Source of the DNA: Turritopsis dohrnii
Taxonomy: Eukaryota > Cnidaria > Hydrozoa > Anthoathecata > Oceaniidae
DNA length: 64,000 bases
Direction of reading: 5' to 3'
Assembly (NCBI GenBank): GCA_027922465.2
Contig: BQMF02000135.1
Location: 62,001 to 126,000, forward strand
The stretch's first letter is position 1; the number at the start of each line of letters is the position of its first letter. Shown piece after piece: positions 45,414 through 59,000 of the stretch. A program made the translations under genes and the position numbers. The notes beneath the pieces were generated by a model, which was not told the origin of the DNA, made no database searches, and saw only the letters and a list, made by a program, of their open reading frames with translations.

Positions 45414-48400
45414 ATGGCTAAAACTTACGATTATTTGTTTAAACTGTTATTGATTGGAGACTCAGGTGTTGGAAAAACATGTGTACTATTCAGATTTTCG
45501 GAAGATGCCTTCAACTCAACATTCATTTCAACTATTGGTAGGTTTGAGTTCCTTTCGATTTTGTGACAGATAGAGGTATTTCAAGATGAGAGGGTGTTAT
45601 TCATTCTTTTGAAGCATTTTTTTCATTTAAATGAAATTTCAGTTTTTTTTACAATAATACCTTACAAAACTGAAAAAAAATTGTTATTCTGTCTTAAGAT
45701 AAAAAAGAGGAATAATAGACATCATTAATATACTAAACTAATTTATTTTACACATCAATTAATTAGTCTAGATTGATTTGCAGAAGTGTGGAACTTCAAG
45801 CAAATTCAGAGACTAGCAACCTGATATAGTCCAGTCTGCAGTACAGCAAAGAAAAGGGATCTCCCCCATAGTACCGTAAAGCAGGGTGACTTCGATCAAT
45901 TTTGCCACTATTTTAAAAGTAACTTCCGAAATACTAAACCATTACTTCTGAAACTTTGGAATCATTACATTACATATTTCTTCTATTTCATTGCAAAATT
46001 TCACATTAACTTAACTTGTAATTCCAGAGAAATAACCTGATCTTTCCAAGAAAACGACAATATCGATTATGGGGTGACTTCGATCAGCTTATGAGAAGCG
46101 CCAAATTACTTATATTTATATTTGACAATGTTTTTAAAGCGCCATTATTACAATATTAACAGACCACCATTTCTCATCTGCGGTAAATGTTCGACCGTAA
46201 AAGATCAGCGAATATTAGTAAAACAAAAGATATTTAAGACTTTCACACATGTGTGACCCTCGTTAATACGAAACGAAATTAACGTTGAAATTCCATTGTA
46301 TCTCAAACAATATTTTTGAGATCTATCATCATGGGGAAAGAGCACGCTTATTAAAATTTCTTCGGTAAGTCATTAAATCTCCCATGAGATACGACGACTT
46401 TTCACGAAGTTCTTGCGAACATGTAACTTATAGCGATATAAAACATTCGTTTTTTTCGTGTTTTTATAAACACGATATTATCGATAAAGGAATAAGGAAA
46501 AGAAAAACAGAATATAGCGGTGAAGAACAGAATTTCTTTCAGACATATTATAATTTTCTTTACCATCAGCTTCTATACTTCACATATCTACCAAAAATGT
46601 CCAGGCTAAACTCTTGAATACGACGTAGAGCGATGACATATGTGAGCGGTGAAAATTTTGATGTTTTTCGTCGTTAATTTCGGAAGAAATTGATTGTTTC
46701 GCTTGAAGACGATTCTGATGATATTTTACAATAAGAATCTAAATGAAAATCTTAAAAAATGTGAAAAACGCACTTTAATTTCAGAGTTTAAACAGTTTAT
46801 TTTTACTGATCGAAGTCACCCCGCTGATCGAAGTCACCCCACTTTACGGTATTTTGTATATCCATGCTTTTTTTTATAAGGACCAGTAAAATCTTTCCGG
46901 AGGCTAGCTGTTCCTATCTTTGAGTCTTTTCAGCCTGCTGAATCGTTGTTATTTTGTTCTTAGCTTTAAGAACACAGTTTCAGATTTTAGCCTTACATGT
47001 TTTTTTTATAAGAACCAGTAAAATCTAATCTGAGACTGGCTATTTCAGATTTCAGTTTCATTTTGTTCTTATTTACGAAACTTCTAGAAAAGTAAAAATA
47101 AATCTTTTTAAAAACAATTTTGCTACAAGTGTTGTTCTTGTTCCCATCTTGACGATTCAAATTAATTTGTAATGCAATATAGTAGTTAACATTAAAAATG
47201 GTTGCTATTTGGTAATGACCCAATGTGTGCAAGTATTTAAGCAGGCCGTAACTTGCGCCATCATTAAATATACAGTCGACTCTCGATATCTCGAACTCTC
47301 TGTAGACCGGGAGAAAAGTTCGAGATATTGAGAGTTGAGATATCGAGAAAGGGGTACGGTAGGAAATTTTCGCTTACATTTTGTGCCATTTTTTTCCAGC
47401 GAGGTCAATAATTTGTTTTTATTCTTAACCCAGGGTGATATTGTTCTTTGAGACGTTGTACTTTTAGGCTAACTCTTTTTTAGCCATCCTTTTCTGTGAG
47501 TCTTTCAATGCTTCACATTTTTCTACAACAGATTTGTTTGTAAGCCTTTGCTTAACGAGCTTCATGTTTTTGCCTTTAGTAGAGACAATGAATTAATCTT
47601 TCAAAAAAAACTAGATTCATATACTTTTTGGAAATTCGAATGTAGAAAAATTTTATCAAAACATTAAAAAATGCGAAAATCACGCCCAGAATATCTGAAA
47701 GTTTTGGAGAAAGTTCAAGATAACAAGAAAAAATCAGCCAGGGGATCGCAAATATTGTTGGAGATACTGAAAAGTTTGAGATATCAAGAGGATTTTGGCC
47801 CAAACAAGTGCGTAGTGTCCAAGGGACCCGGAAAAAAGTTTGAGATATCGAGTATTCAAGATATCGAGAGTTGACTGTATCTCGCACATTTATTGAAGGT
47901 GAAAAAGAAAACATTCTAAACCAGTTAACAGTGGCTTTTGAGACAATCATGAATTGTTCTTATTTTGTAATAAAATTCAGGCTCAGGCTTTTTTTAATTT
48001 TTGGAACAATGATTTGAACCTCAGGTTGTTCTTATTTTTTTTCTTACTTTTTAGCCAAATCTGAGGCTTGTGTTCTTATAAAAAAAGGTGATTTTAAAAA
48101 TTTAAAATTAAAAATTTAAATTTAATTTAAAAATTATTTCGTAATAATGATAATAGTAAAAGATACTTTTATCATTATTTTCTTTACTACTCTTCACAGT
48201 GTGATAAATTTCTATTTGAAGTTAAAATACAATATTATCATCACCTTGAATTATCATTTTGCTTGAAATCATTAGTCTATATTAAGGAGCATCAAAGTAA
48301 GTATTGTTTGGCATTTTCAAATTAGTTTCCAATCATTGAACTATGAAAAAGGAACAGAGAAATAAGTACATGTGAAGGGGACTGCTGGTGACCAAACAAG

Positions 48401-51400
48401 TGTGAACTGCAATTGGTTTATATGGTTTTTATTTTATCAGTCAAATGTGGAAATAAACTACTATACTTTTATGTAATTCCCAAAATCTCTAGATATAAAT
48501 TATACAAATTTGGCAATTACGCAGCATGAAAATTTGCTTTAGAAAGTTCTGATAGACTTTGACAGATAATCTCATTTGTAACCTTTGTAACTAATTAAGT
48601 GTATATACAAAAGGGTGTGGTTTAATTGATTTTCTATTTTATCACAATTCCACAAGTAACATAAATACCAGCTATAAATTTTTTTTGGCTAACTGGATAA
48701 GACAAAATCGTTAATGGTGAAAATACTTATTTAAGAAATGCAGGAACATCTTCATGACGAAATCAATATTTGAATGGTTTGGCCTCATTTCTATTTTCTC
48801 TTGAACACGAAATCAAGATATTTGCAGAATTTTGGATAGCTTTAATTTTTTAATAAACAAATCATGGAAGGCCATTGTAAGATTCAACATTTTGTCCCCT
48901 ATGAAGGCATGTTTCCTCTCATCAAGTTTTACTAAGTAATACATAATGCATAAAATACATAATGACTCACAGTGATAATACATAGTTTGATTCTGGCATG
49001 CATGCATTTCTGAGAAGAGAACTCAACCCGTTTCATCAGGTTAAAAACCAATTTTATTTTCTTGAGCTTTTTAAAAAATTTGAGTAATTCTTTTATTTTC
49101 TGGCCTTAATGTACCCATGAAAGATTAGCTTTTTTTTTATTTTTTATTTTTTTTAATGGGTTGCTCCCTGCAAGACCGAAGCCACTACTAGGCAGATAGC
49201 TACAAGATGAGAAAAGGAAGAAGAGTTATAATGAGAAAGATGAGGAAAGGAAGAAGAGTTATAAAGACAGAGCAAGGTGGCGGTTAACCTTGGATTTAAA
49301 AGATTGCAGATCATACTCAGCAGGAAAACAACTACAAGGGAGGGAAAACAACTATGAGAGAAATGTCCACAACTATTTATTTAGAGAATTGGAGAAACCT
49401 TAGTCATTAGAGTTTTAATATACTTTTCAAGTAATATAGTAATATTTTACTACATATCACTGTTACACTGATGTTTATCTGTCATTTGCTTTAGTCACAA
49501 GATCATTTTCAATCATTATTATCAATTCTTAAAGTGTGTCATGTTACTTCCTGTTTTTGTTTCATTCAGCCATTTTTATTTTAGACACTTCATGTGTTCT
49601 TTTTACATATAAAGTTCTATTCATGCTTTTATTAAAACTTGTGTTCACAAATGTAATTCGCTTCATGTGTGCGTTGATCATTGTAATGATCAAAATGTCA
49701 AACAATATTTTACAGCCTCCTTTAAACTTAAGATGTTGTGAGAATGCTTTTCTGTTCAGGCAATCTTTATTTTTTATTATATATTTACCAATATTGTGTA
49801 CAATTCCATTCCATTTGAGTCAATTTGACGATCTGATAGGTATAAAATGGGACATTCCCAAACTTGATTGTTGTATATGTAGAAAAGCTATGTACATGTG
49901 TATATATTATTGAAGCATTATTAATGCATTTTACTGTTATTGTTGTTTTCTTTAGGTATTGATTTCAAAATTCGAACGATAGACCTTGATGGGAAAAAAA
50001 TAAAACTACAAATATGGTAGGTTGCAAGTATGATTAGTTAAATGGTTGTCATAGTTCTAAAAAGTCATTTCTGTTGTCCTGAGACTGTCCCAAATTATGG
50101 GGAGTTGGTCTTAAAAATATTAATAAAATACTTTATTATCGATGTTTTTTATTCATGCAAAATGGCAAAGGTATGAGCATTTTCTATTGTACATTATTAA
50201 GGCTGATAGTTAATTGTGTGAATTAGACAGTTCAAGTGCTAACAAGTATGTAAGTGATTATAAAGATTCAGCAGTAATAAGTTAATTAAATTTGGCAAAC
50301 TGTCATTTTGCATAAATTGTTAGTTTGAATTAGTCTCATAAAATTGTAAATATTAAAGGGAAATAAATATTATATTAGCTGCAGAAAGTCTCATTAATCT
50401 TCTGTGACCATTAAAAATGGTCTAAAATAATAATTATATTCAATTTTTCGTTGCTTATAATCTAACAACAGACACCATTGCTGCTTGCAAAGGAGCACTG
50501 CAATGGAGATCATACAAATTTTTGACATCACAGTGAGCTCTTTCTGTAGGGATTGCATGAACGTGTAGAATTTGTTTCTGTTGATGAAAATTTCTTGTGT
50601 TCTTTGTGATATAAAATATTGTTTAGTTTCAGTATATCTTCAAAGAGTGTATAAAGAAATTTAATCTTTCGTTGCACCATAGTCACAAGAAAAAGGGACT
50701 ATGGTTGCACATACATATCAGCTGTCATTTTGTCCATCGTATTTTACACTGATATTCGAAAACTTTTTCTGTTCACCTAAATATCATACTGTTAAATCTA
50801 AAAGACACAATCAGTTATTTCGAAAGTAACTACGAATGGAAATTGTCCCCTGTAATTCTATTTTAAGATATTCAACATGATCCCTTGTTGAAAACGTGTC
50901 CATTGTTTTCATAATAAAGATGTATATGTTTTTTCTTGTCATCCTTTCTACAGCATTGTAAATCATCATTTATTTGAATATGTCTTGCATGAACACAAAT
51001 GCAAGTTTTCCAATCTACCTGAGTTTTTAATTCTTTGGAATTTTCTTCATCATGATCACTTATGTCAGTTTCAAAGCTAGAATTCAGAATTTCCAAAGAC
51101 TCTGAACATCTTGCAAATGAAATTCGCTCTGTGACGTCATGACTTTTAAAATATAAAGCTGGCGATTTAACTCAGTTGTCTTTTAAGCATTTTTTTCATT
51201 TGGAATACTTTTTATACATAAAAAGGTGTTCATCTGGGATAAATGAAGTATTTCATGCTCAAAATTAGAAAAGAAAATCCAACGTTTAATTTCCCTTTAA
51301 AAGTAAAGCTACTTTTTAAATAAGAAAAGAGATCATACAAGGTTCAAATTATTGAGTAAAGTCTTTAAAATACCTGTGGTTTCTCCTCTTCCTCCTCCTA

Positions 51401-53355
51401 CTACTACTCCAAGTTATGAACGTTTTTGTGCAGCGTTTACATGACATCGTTGCCGAACTCGCAAGTTTGGTCAAATTCAGACTTCCAGCTAATTTTCATG
51501 AAATTTTGCACAGAGCATAATTGAAAGGTGCTGATTTCGAATTTGACAATGATTTTGCCAGGTTTGACTAAAATTGGGCAATTTAGGCCATATTTGGACC
51601 AAATTTTGAAAATTCTTCAATTTTCATGAAATTTTGCACGGATCACAATTGAAAGGTGCTGATTTCGAATGTGACAATGATTTTGCCAGATTTGACTAAA
51701 ATTGGACAATTTGGGCCAAATTTGTACCGAATTTCGAAAGTTCTTTTATATTCATAAAAATTTGTACAAAGCACAAATGGAAGATGTTGATTTTGAATTT
51801 GCCAGTCATTTTGTTAGATTTGACCGTAATTTGGCAATTCGGCAAGTTTGTATTTTTGAAATCAGATATATGTGTTGTTGTGTTACGTCCTGAAGTCTTT
51901 AATCCAAGCGGCTTCTTGTAAATAACTTCACTTCACAAAAAAATTGCTCATTTTTGTTTTTACATGGGAAGTCCTATTAGGTGCAGTTAATTCAAATATT
52001 TTATTTGTTGGCTAACAATATAGCTAAAAAATATCTTTACAGCAGTTAAAACAACACAATTTAACACAAACGTTTTGATCTTTACAATAATTTAAAGTTT
52101 CTTACCACTTTTTGCACAAAATTTTTTCAATAGAGAATATTCAAGCAATTAAAATGGGCAAGTATGAGAAAGCTCAAATAAAACATGATATTCAAAAGAT
52201 ATTTTTTTGTTCATTGCATTAATAAAATTCAATGGATATATATATATATTTTTTTTTTTTTTGCTTAATGCCACATTCACATTGGAGAAAATTGCTATGG
52301 ATTCTATTAAAAATGTCCGATTTTTTGGTGTTTACATTAAGCAGTTAAATCGGTATTTTATAAAATGAAAAATTTAGCTGGTTATGGTAGCAATTCAGCA
52401 ACATTTTTGTTCATTTTATGATTTGCACAGTACCCTTCTTGAATAAGCTTGCCTCTCCCTTTCTCTTATAAGAACCTTGGAAATGATTCAGTTGAATCAT
52501 TTTTATAATATTGTTTTCTGTGATTAGTAGATGTTCATCTCTGACTTTTATTGTGCCATATAGGGACACTGCTGGTCAGGAAAGATTCCGGACAATAACC
52601 ACAGCTTATTATCGAGGAGCTATGGTAGATTTCCTTTCTGTTTTTCTTTGTCATTTTTAACTGCCTGTTTTCTTTGAGCTTATTTCATTCTGTTTTCATT
52701 CTCTAGAAAAAAATAATATGTCTCTTTCATTTTATTCTAGGGAATCATGTTAGTCTATGATATAACCAATGAAAAATCTTTTGATAATATTAGAAACTGG
52801 ATCCGAAATATTGAAGAAGTAGGGAACAGTAGTTTTTTTTTATGCTAGTTTGTATTTCATGGTTATCAATGTTATCTGTTATCAATGATTTTATTGTTTT
52901 TGTTCACATTCGAATATAAAAAGACTTCAATTCTTCAAGTAAACAAACATGCAATATGTCACGTGTATTCTGCTTTAGCATGCAGCTGCTGATGTTGAAA
53001 AAATGATATTAGGAAATAAATGTGATATGAACGATAAAAGACAAGTATCACAGGATAGAGGACAATCATTAGCTCTTGAATATAATGTTAAATTCATGGA
53101 AACTAGTGCCAAGACTTCCACAAATGTAGAAGAAGCATTCATATCGCTAGCAAGGGATATTAAGAAGAAAATGGACAGGAAACTGGTGTGTATTTATTGT
53201 TTTATTTCCAGTTGTTATTGTTTTCATGTTCCCTTTTTATCATTTTCATTTTATTGTTACAGGAAAATCCAAATGCCACGGGTGATGGAAAGATCAAAGT
53301 GACAACAGAATCCAGTAAACCAAAGCGAAGTGGTTGGAAATGTTCTCTACTGTAA
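45414..53355 (+). CDS. RAB8: Rab8 small GTPase, six exons, 207 aa
   Basis: Exons 45414-45537, 49956-50016, 52564-52624, 52741-52818, 52979-53185 and 53263-53355 join in frame with GT-AG junctions, giving the same length as human RAB8A. All GTPase motifs are present: P-loop GDSGVGKT (15-22), switch I with TFISTIGIDFK, switch [13 protein letters not shown] (62-), NKCD (121-124) and METSAK (148-153). The start [20 protein letters not shown] and the effector region are Rab8-type. The C-terminus CSLL (204-207) is a CAAX box, which Rab8 proteins use in place of a double Cys. Rab8 drives exocytic and ciliary membrane transport, with exchange by Rabin8. Intron 1 (4.4 kb) is full of MITEs. The paralogues RAB10 and RAB13 are less likely. 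Confidence 0.96.
45874..46849. mobile_element. MITE with TA target site and repeated GGGGTGACTTCGATCA
   Basis: Inverted ends start CCGTAAAGCAGGGTGACTTC and the complement ends CACTTTACGG, flanked by TA (45872-45873, 46850-46851). The subterminal GGGGTGACTTCGATCA occurs again inside at 46071-46086 and twice in tandem (complement) at 46808-46842. An internal 77-codon open frame has no recognisable content. Located in Rab8 intron 1. Confidence 0.85.
46868..48086. mobile_element. MITE family copies, interrupted by a pogo-like MITE
   Basis: The left end TTTTTTTATAAGGACCAGTA appears at 46869 and again, better preserved, near 47003. The right end at about 48086 gives the complement TATAAGAACACAAGCCTCAG. 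Both ends match the short copy at 15553-15682. A second element (47273-47876) is nested inside, so this one is older. Rab8 intron 1. Confidence 0.6.
47273..47876. mobile_element. pogo/Tigger-like MITE, about 604 bp
   Basis: Ends CAGTCGACTCTCGATATCTC (left) and the complement GATATCGAGAGTTGACTG (right), flanked by TA. Further GAGATATCGAGA copies in both orientations sit just inside. This TIR type is common for pogo-group elements. Non-autonomous, nested in an older MITE in Rab8 intron 1. Confidence 0.8.
49130..49375. repeat. Possible old transposon fragment
   Basis: After a T-rich run, GGGTTGCTCCCTGCAAGACC starts a stretch with an internal direct repeat (AAAGGAAGAAGAGTTATAA twice, about 40 bp apart) and a paired GGAAAACAACTA. 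It differs in base composition from the surrounding intron. Family not recognised. Confidence 0.35.
51490..51870. repeat. Three tandem copies of a 128-bp unit
   Basis: Landmark CATGAAATTTTGCAC recurs at about 51500 and 51628 and, diverged, at 51756. Each unit carries GGTGCTGATTTCGAA and TTTGACTAAAATTGG variants. Copies 1 and 2 are closer to each other than to copy 3. It lies in Rab8 intron 2 and shows no stable reading frame. Confidence 0.85.
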
Positions 53356-54634
53356 AATGTCTTGTTGACACTTTAAATTCTGCATCCATGCTTTTCTGTC
53401 AGCATGTAATTACTAGACAATTATGTAAGCAACAATACCTGGATTGAAGAACATTTGATTATCAAAAGAACAGAATAGTGTCGATTACGTTATTGCTTAT
53501 TCCATTCTCACTGTAATTATGATAAAAAATTTTTCAGACCAAGTTTCTTTCGGTATTTTAATCTGCAAGTGATCTATACATCGTTCCATTAGGCGATAAG
53601 GATGCAATTTTCAGGGAACAGAGACTCACTCCATTTCTCAATTGCCACATTTCTTAATTACTGTTTCAACTATGAGGTTTTGGGGTAAAGATATATTTTT
53701 GTGTCACCAGACGTTTTTACACTGCTTACTTTTATATATATTGAAAAACCACATTTGTTTATAGCCAGTATCTCTCCAAACGTTGTGTCCTTCTGAAAGT
53801 GTTTTGTTAAACCAACAAGAGAAACAAGTCTCAGGGGGAAACCTCGAAATTCTTGTCATTAATTTCTTTTAATTAATTCCCATTTGCCAACATTGACTTC
53901 GAACCCTAATGTATTTTTCCTTCATTCTTAATTTTTTACAGACAACACTGAGTGTTTGATTCCTAACAATTGTACATATCAAAAATTAACCTATGCTTCT
54001 TCAAACTTTGTTGTTTATTTTCGGTAAGCGATTTTCATTTATTTTGAAAACATACACAAGCAAATATGCAATCATGTATATTTGTTATGTTAACCAGTGT
54101 GTGATAGTTTCTTACAAATCCTGTTTGAAAAAATACTGGTGTAACTAGAGTTACAATCATTTTTTAAACCGACGATAAATTTTGTAGTCGTTATTTTTTC
54201 TTTTTTGTTGATCTTTAAAGAGAATGTGTATGTGTTAACTTCATCCTTCATAGATAGTCACTATTCCATTGGAGAGCTTTTTATTTGTTAACTTTATTTT
54301 ATAATTTTTCAGATTATATATAAAATGATACTGTTTCGACCTATATGTTTAATTTTCATATGAAGATCTTCAACTGTGACCTACCATTCAAACAATCATT
54401 ATGATTGAATTCGCGCCTGTAAACAATTATTTTGCGAGAGGAGGGCATGTCTGGTTCCGATCATTGTTCCAATCATTAATCTACTTATTAGTGAAGGACT
54501 AACCTGCGCATAAAAGTTCAGAAGTGCTGATATTGCTTACAAAATAAATACAAATTCCTTACGAATGAATGGCTGTGAGTAATTTCACTTAGCTCATGGA
54601 TGTTGATAATATACACTAACCGTTATTTTAAGTA
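53356..54634. other. Rab8 3' UTR and flank
   Basis: AT-rich, with AATAAA-type hexamers as late as about 54543. I see no other gene or repeat. Confidence 0.5.
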
Positions 54635-54994
54635 ATGACTTTTTTAATGTTTACAACTTTCGATATGCAAAACTACAGACCAGAACTTTGTCAGCTACTT
54701 TTATATGATCAATCCTGTGTCTCTCCTGGGGGAATAATAATCTCGCTATACCAAAGAAACTGTGAGTTCGAGCTTATACACTTCAGTGGAGGAAATTTAA
54801 CAGTAGAAAATGTTTAGTATGTCATTATTAATGGCGCCTCACCATTTTACATGCGAATAAATGTTTGGCAAACCAGGATAACTTTTATAGTGAATAATGT
54901 TTCAAACATTTTTAGCAATAAACACTTTCCTCTCAGCACTGTGTTATACTCAGGTGGGAAACCTGATCACTTTAGAGTGGAATCTGTATCATAA
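54635..54994 (+). pseudogene. Possible coding relic with one in-frame TAG
   Basis: A single frame of 119 codons with one TAG (54815-54817) has balanced, protein-like composition: SCVSPGGIIISLYQRNCEFE before the stop, then SPFYMRINVWQTRITFIVNN after it. The alternation of hydrophobic and polar residues and the N-x-T sites recall a beta-strand-repeat ectodomain, loosely like the large protein at 2839-6018. I cannot show homology, and chance is possible. Confidence 0.3.
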
Positions 54995-56034
54995 TTCTGA
55001 ATCTGTTTCAACGTAAATAATTTTGCATGCAAACCAGCAATGCTAAACAGAAACTTTTAAACGTCGTCCATGTGTATATAATAATCAACACAGAGAGAAG
55101 TCATGCTTTTTCAAAGGTGCTCCACTACTGGGGAGAAAGTTTAACCAGTGTGATATTCATTTCATTTCGGTTACTTTTACGAAAAGTTCACTAAAGAAGT
55201 GTTCAAACGAAGGTTTGCAGATCACTGTCAAAAAGAAAATTAAACAAATCGACGAAGCTCAATTTGAGTAGAAAATATAGAGCCGGCAGCCAAGAGATTA
55301 TATAACATCATTTCATAACATATTGTTATCTACAAGCTTCATTATTTATTTTTGTTTTATCAGGATTCAGTGTAACCATAACAAAATGAGTTTGTTGATA
55401 AGGTGCGGGCTGTTTATTTACAGTTATACATTTCAAGGGAAGATATTAATAAAAGGAAACGGTGATTGTAAAAAGATTTTCTGCAACCACTTGGGGACGC
55501 AAATTAAAACAAAATAATTGTGCGAAACGTTTGCGAAAGTTTTTGCACTTCTCCTCTGGTCGAAAATGTGTATCAAATAAAAAAAGATACACGGCTATTC
55601 TTATCTCTCAAAATTCGTTTTCTTCATATATGGGTTTAATATGAGGTTCAAGTGATAAAAATCTCAAATAGCACATTAACATAAGACATATCTCTGCATA
55701 AGATTATATGGCGCGAGGGAGGTCAAAATATGACGTTGACGTGAGGCGCGTCATAAAAGCTTTTGAATCTGGTCTTGAAATTACACATAATAGAACATAA
55801 CATTTAGCTTCATTCAGACACAGCGAGGCGAGAAGATTAGACGAAAAAAAGACTGTGAAGTTTTAACAGAAACGCCTGTCAGCGAAGTTGAAGAATTTGT
55901 ACTAAAACGTAGTAAAAAAGTAAATTTTTATTAATGTTTGTCACAATGAACTCTCCAGTTTAGCAATTGATTGTAATTCTGCTGTTTTATTGACTTGTTT
56001 TGTTTTGTTTTTTTAACTTTTTTAAAAGCCCCTC
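54995..56034. other. Tropomodulin upstream region
   Basis: No gene was recognised. A GC-richer patch near 55706-55760 (GGCGCGAGGGAGGTC, GAGGCGCGTCAT) and the stretch 55800-55910 may be promoter and 5' UTR. A TTTTAAAAG acceptor-like site ends at 56028, just before the first coding ATG, so a non-coding first exon is likely. Confidence 0.45.
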
Positions 56035-59000
56035 ATGGTCCATAATTTAGAAGAAATGGCCACAATTAACGGAATATCAACTGAAGATGATGAACTTATT
56101 TCTGGTTTGACTAAAGAAGAGCTAGAAGAGTTTAATGAGGTTCTTGACGACCCTGATGTAAGTCTTACTCAAAGAATTCACTCATGATTCTTTTTATGTA
56201 TATGAATTAAAATAAACATCTCTGTGGAATTAGGTAGTTCCACCTGTAATTTTCAATAAAGGTTGGTTTTTTTATTATATTTACTGAGGACGAAGAAAAA
56301 AACAGCAGACTTTGGTTCCCAAGTTGTAAAAGTTTCCTCCCTGGTATTAAGTTTCCTGTGGAAAAAAATGTAAATAAATGACGTAAATATAAAATAACAT
56401 TAGATTCCTGCTTGAATTTTTGGTCACATATTTGTAAAAGATATTTTTATAGAGAGTTATATTGCTAATATATATATCAATGGAAATTAAACATATGCAA
56501 TTATAACTGGTGTTATTTCAAATGGTAAAATGAAAAAGACCTTTTGTTAAAGGTATATTTTATGGTATTGTTGAAAATAATAATATAATTTAGTAAAGGG
56601 CTACACTTTAAAGTGCTGTACAATCCCCTGATTTTACAAATACCCAACATTTTGTTAAATTGTAATTGTATACATGCCACCACACCTCTTGATTTCTGAA
56701 GGTAGATCTCTTTGAGTGATTTTGTGAAAATTGAATATAAAAATGAATTCTCTTAATAAAAAATTCATTAAAACATATGGAATTATGTTGTGTTTTTTAT
56801 TGCTAGTACGGAATTTGTATTCACAAAATATTGAGGTTTGGTGAAATGTAAAGAGAATAAAATGATTTTTTGAGGTATATACAACAGAATCTTCAAAAGC
56901 AACAATAGCTTCAGATTCAGAGATAATTTTTTTTCACAGTTTTACAATGGTAGCCAATTGAGTCATTGATGACATTTTTGTAAAAAAATATTCCTTATTT
57001 AAAAACAGACAGAAATGTATAATGTATATGTATCATTTGCCTATTGTTTTGTTATAAATAATGATAGAGCTTTTTATAAGATTATTAATAACATTATTAT
57101 TTATCATTGGTATTTAGAATGAATTGCTACCTGCTGGTTACAGAAGTGCCAACCAAACGGAAAAAGAGTCGACAGGACCATTTGATAGACAACATCTAAT
57201 GGGTTATTTGAAAGAAGAGGCTCTTAAAGTTGAATCAATAGATGATTTTGTACCATTTGAGAAAAAGACTAGAGGAAAAGTCTGGAAGCCAAAAGAAAAG
57301 AAGAAACCCAATACACCATTCCTTCCTGATGATCTTAGTGACGTTCTTGATGCAGCTTCGGAAGATGACCTTCTGGAGTTAGCAGGTAAAATCATCAAAT
57401 TACGATTTTATGATCAATTTTGTAAAAATAACATTTTGATGTTCTTTAGTATGTGTTTTTTTATCTTAATTGTGGTTATCTGATAATATTTTTAGACACT
57501 AGTCTAAATTGATATTTTTGAATTTTTTTTATTTGATAAAAATATGTTTCTTTTTAAATAAAATTCAACACCTACATGAAAATACGTCTGATTTTTTAAA
57601 TCTATTTGAACAAAGTTTTATAAGCAGCAAGATGTTATTGTCCATCAATTTTTGCAGTAAAAGTTCTTTTTTTACCTGATATATAAAGTCTCCAGTATAA
57701 ACATATCAGTGTGATCTACACAAAAGATAGTGACTGAAAATGAACTGATGTTCGTGTTGTTTTATTAAAATGATCATTACATACCATGGTCATTAGTTCA
57801 CAGGGAAAGATAAAATACGGAAAGGAAGTCATGTAACTTGTATGACAAATACTTCTGCTTTTTACATTTATCCAAACAAAAATCCATGTTTGCGTATATA
57901 AAAACATGACTAAACTCCTATATTTGTTTTACGCAAACTTTATCTTAATCTACAACAAAAACTCAACATTTAACCTTTTTCGCAATTTTTTTATGGTGTC
58001 CCCGTTGTTATAATTTCACCATGAATGTTTTATGATAAACAACCTGATGAAGTGATATGGTCTGTCTTTTATTGTAGCTGTGCTTGGGATCCATGGAATG
58101 CTTACACAGAAACAAAGTGAAACTGTGGAGGCTGACAAAGCATGGGAATCACTAAAAGGATCAGGGCTGAGAAAGTACAAAGGAGGTAATATACTTGTAA
58201 ATTTACTTCAGATATATTTTTGCTATGTGAATATTTATTATTTAAAAGTTAGTTGTGTATGATATTAGTTATAGTTATAATAATACGTACAGAGACAGAC
58301 ATCGTGGTCAGTATGTAGTATGTTATTATAGTTCATGATATCCATTTCAGGCATTACCGTGGCAACAAAAACAAAACAATATACTGACATTAATGCTGTG
58401 AATGAATTAGATCTTGATAAAGCGTTAGAACAGTTAAAAAATTTTGATGAGTCCCTTATGGAACTGAACTTAAATAATCACAAGGACCTGGATGAGGAGA
58501 AACTCCTTCTTGTTGCTGAAAATGTAAAGAATAATTCATCCCTAAAAACGTTATATATGGCAAATACACAGATGGCAGATAAAGTTGTGAAGGTACCTGT
58601 TTATGAGCATACTATTTTTGAGTCAAATATTTTGTAGGGTTGTTTTTGTTGATGATTTTTGAAAGCTATTCCATTCATTGTTTTGTAGATCTTGGCAACA
58701 TCTTTGAAAGAAAACACAACATTGGAAACATTGAATTTGGAATCAAATTTTTTGACAAGAGAAGGTGTATCGGTGAGATTTTTGTATGCAAACATAATGC
58801 AGTATGTTGAAACATGCATGAAAAAAAAAATCCCTAAGGTGTTTTTGTATTCATATTTAGGCCATCCTTGAGATGCTTGAAGTCAATAAAACTTTGAAAG
58901 AACTGAAGTTAGCCAATCAGGTTGGTTAAAGAATTTCAAACTAACTAAACCTTCACTGAAATTATTTGAAAATAACCAACACTCTTTTATACCTCATATG

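Noticed and set aside
49536..49913. 125-codon frame in Rab8 intron 1
   Set aside because: Hydrophobic AT-rich translation with no conserved pattern, just upstream of the true exon 2. It is intronic by splice phase.
57386..57483. Extension of the tropomodulin exon 2 frame past 57385
   Set aside because: It runs into intron after a clear GTAAAA donor. The family sequence resumes at 58078.
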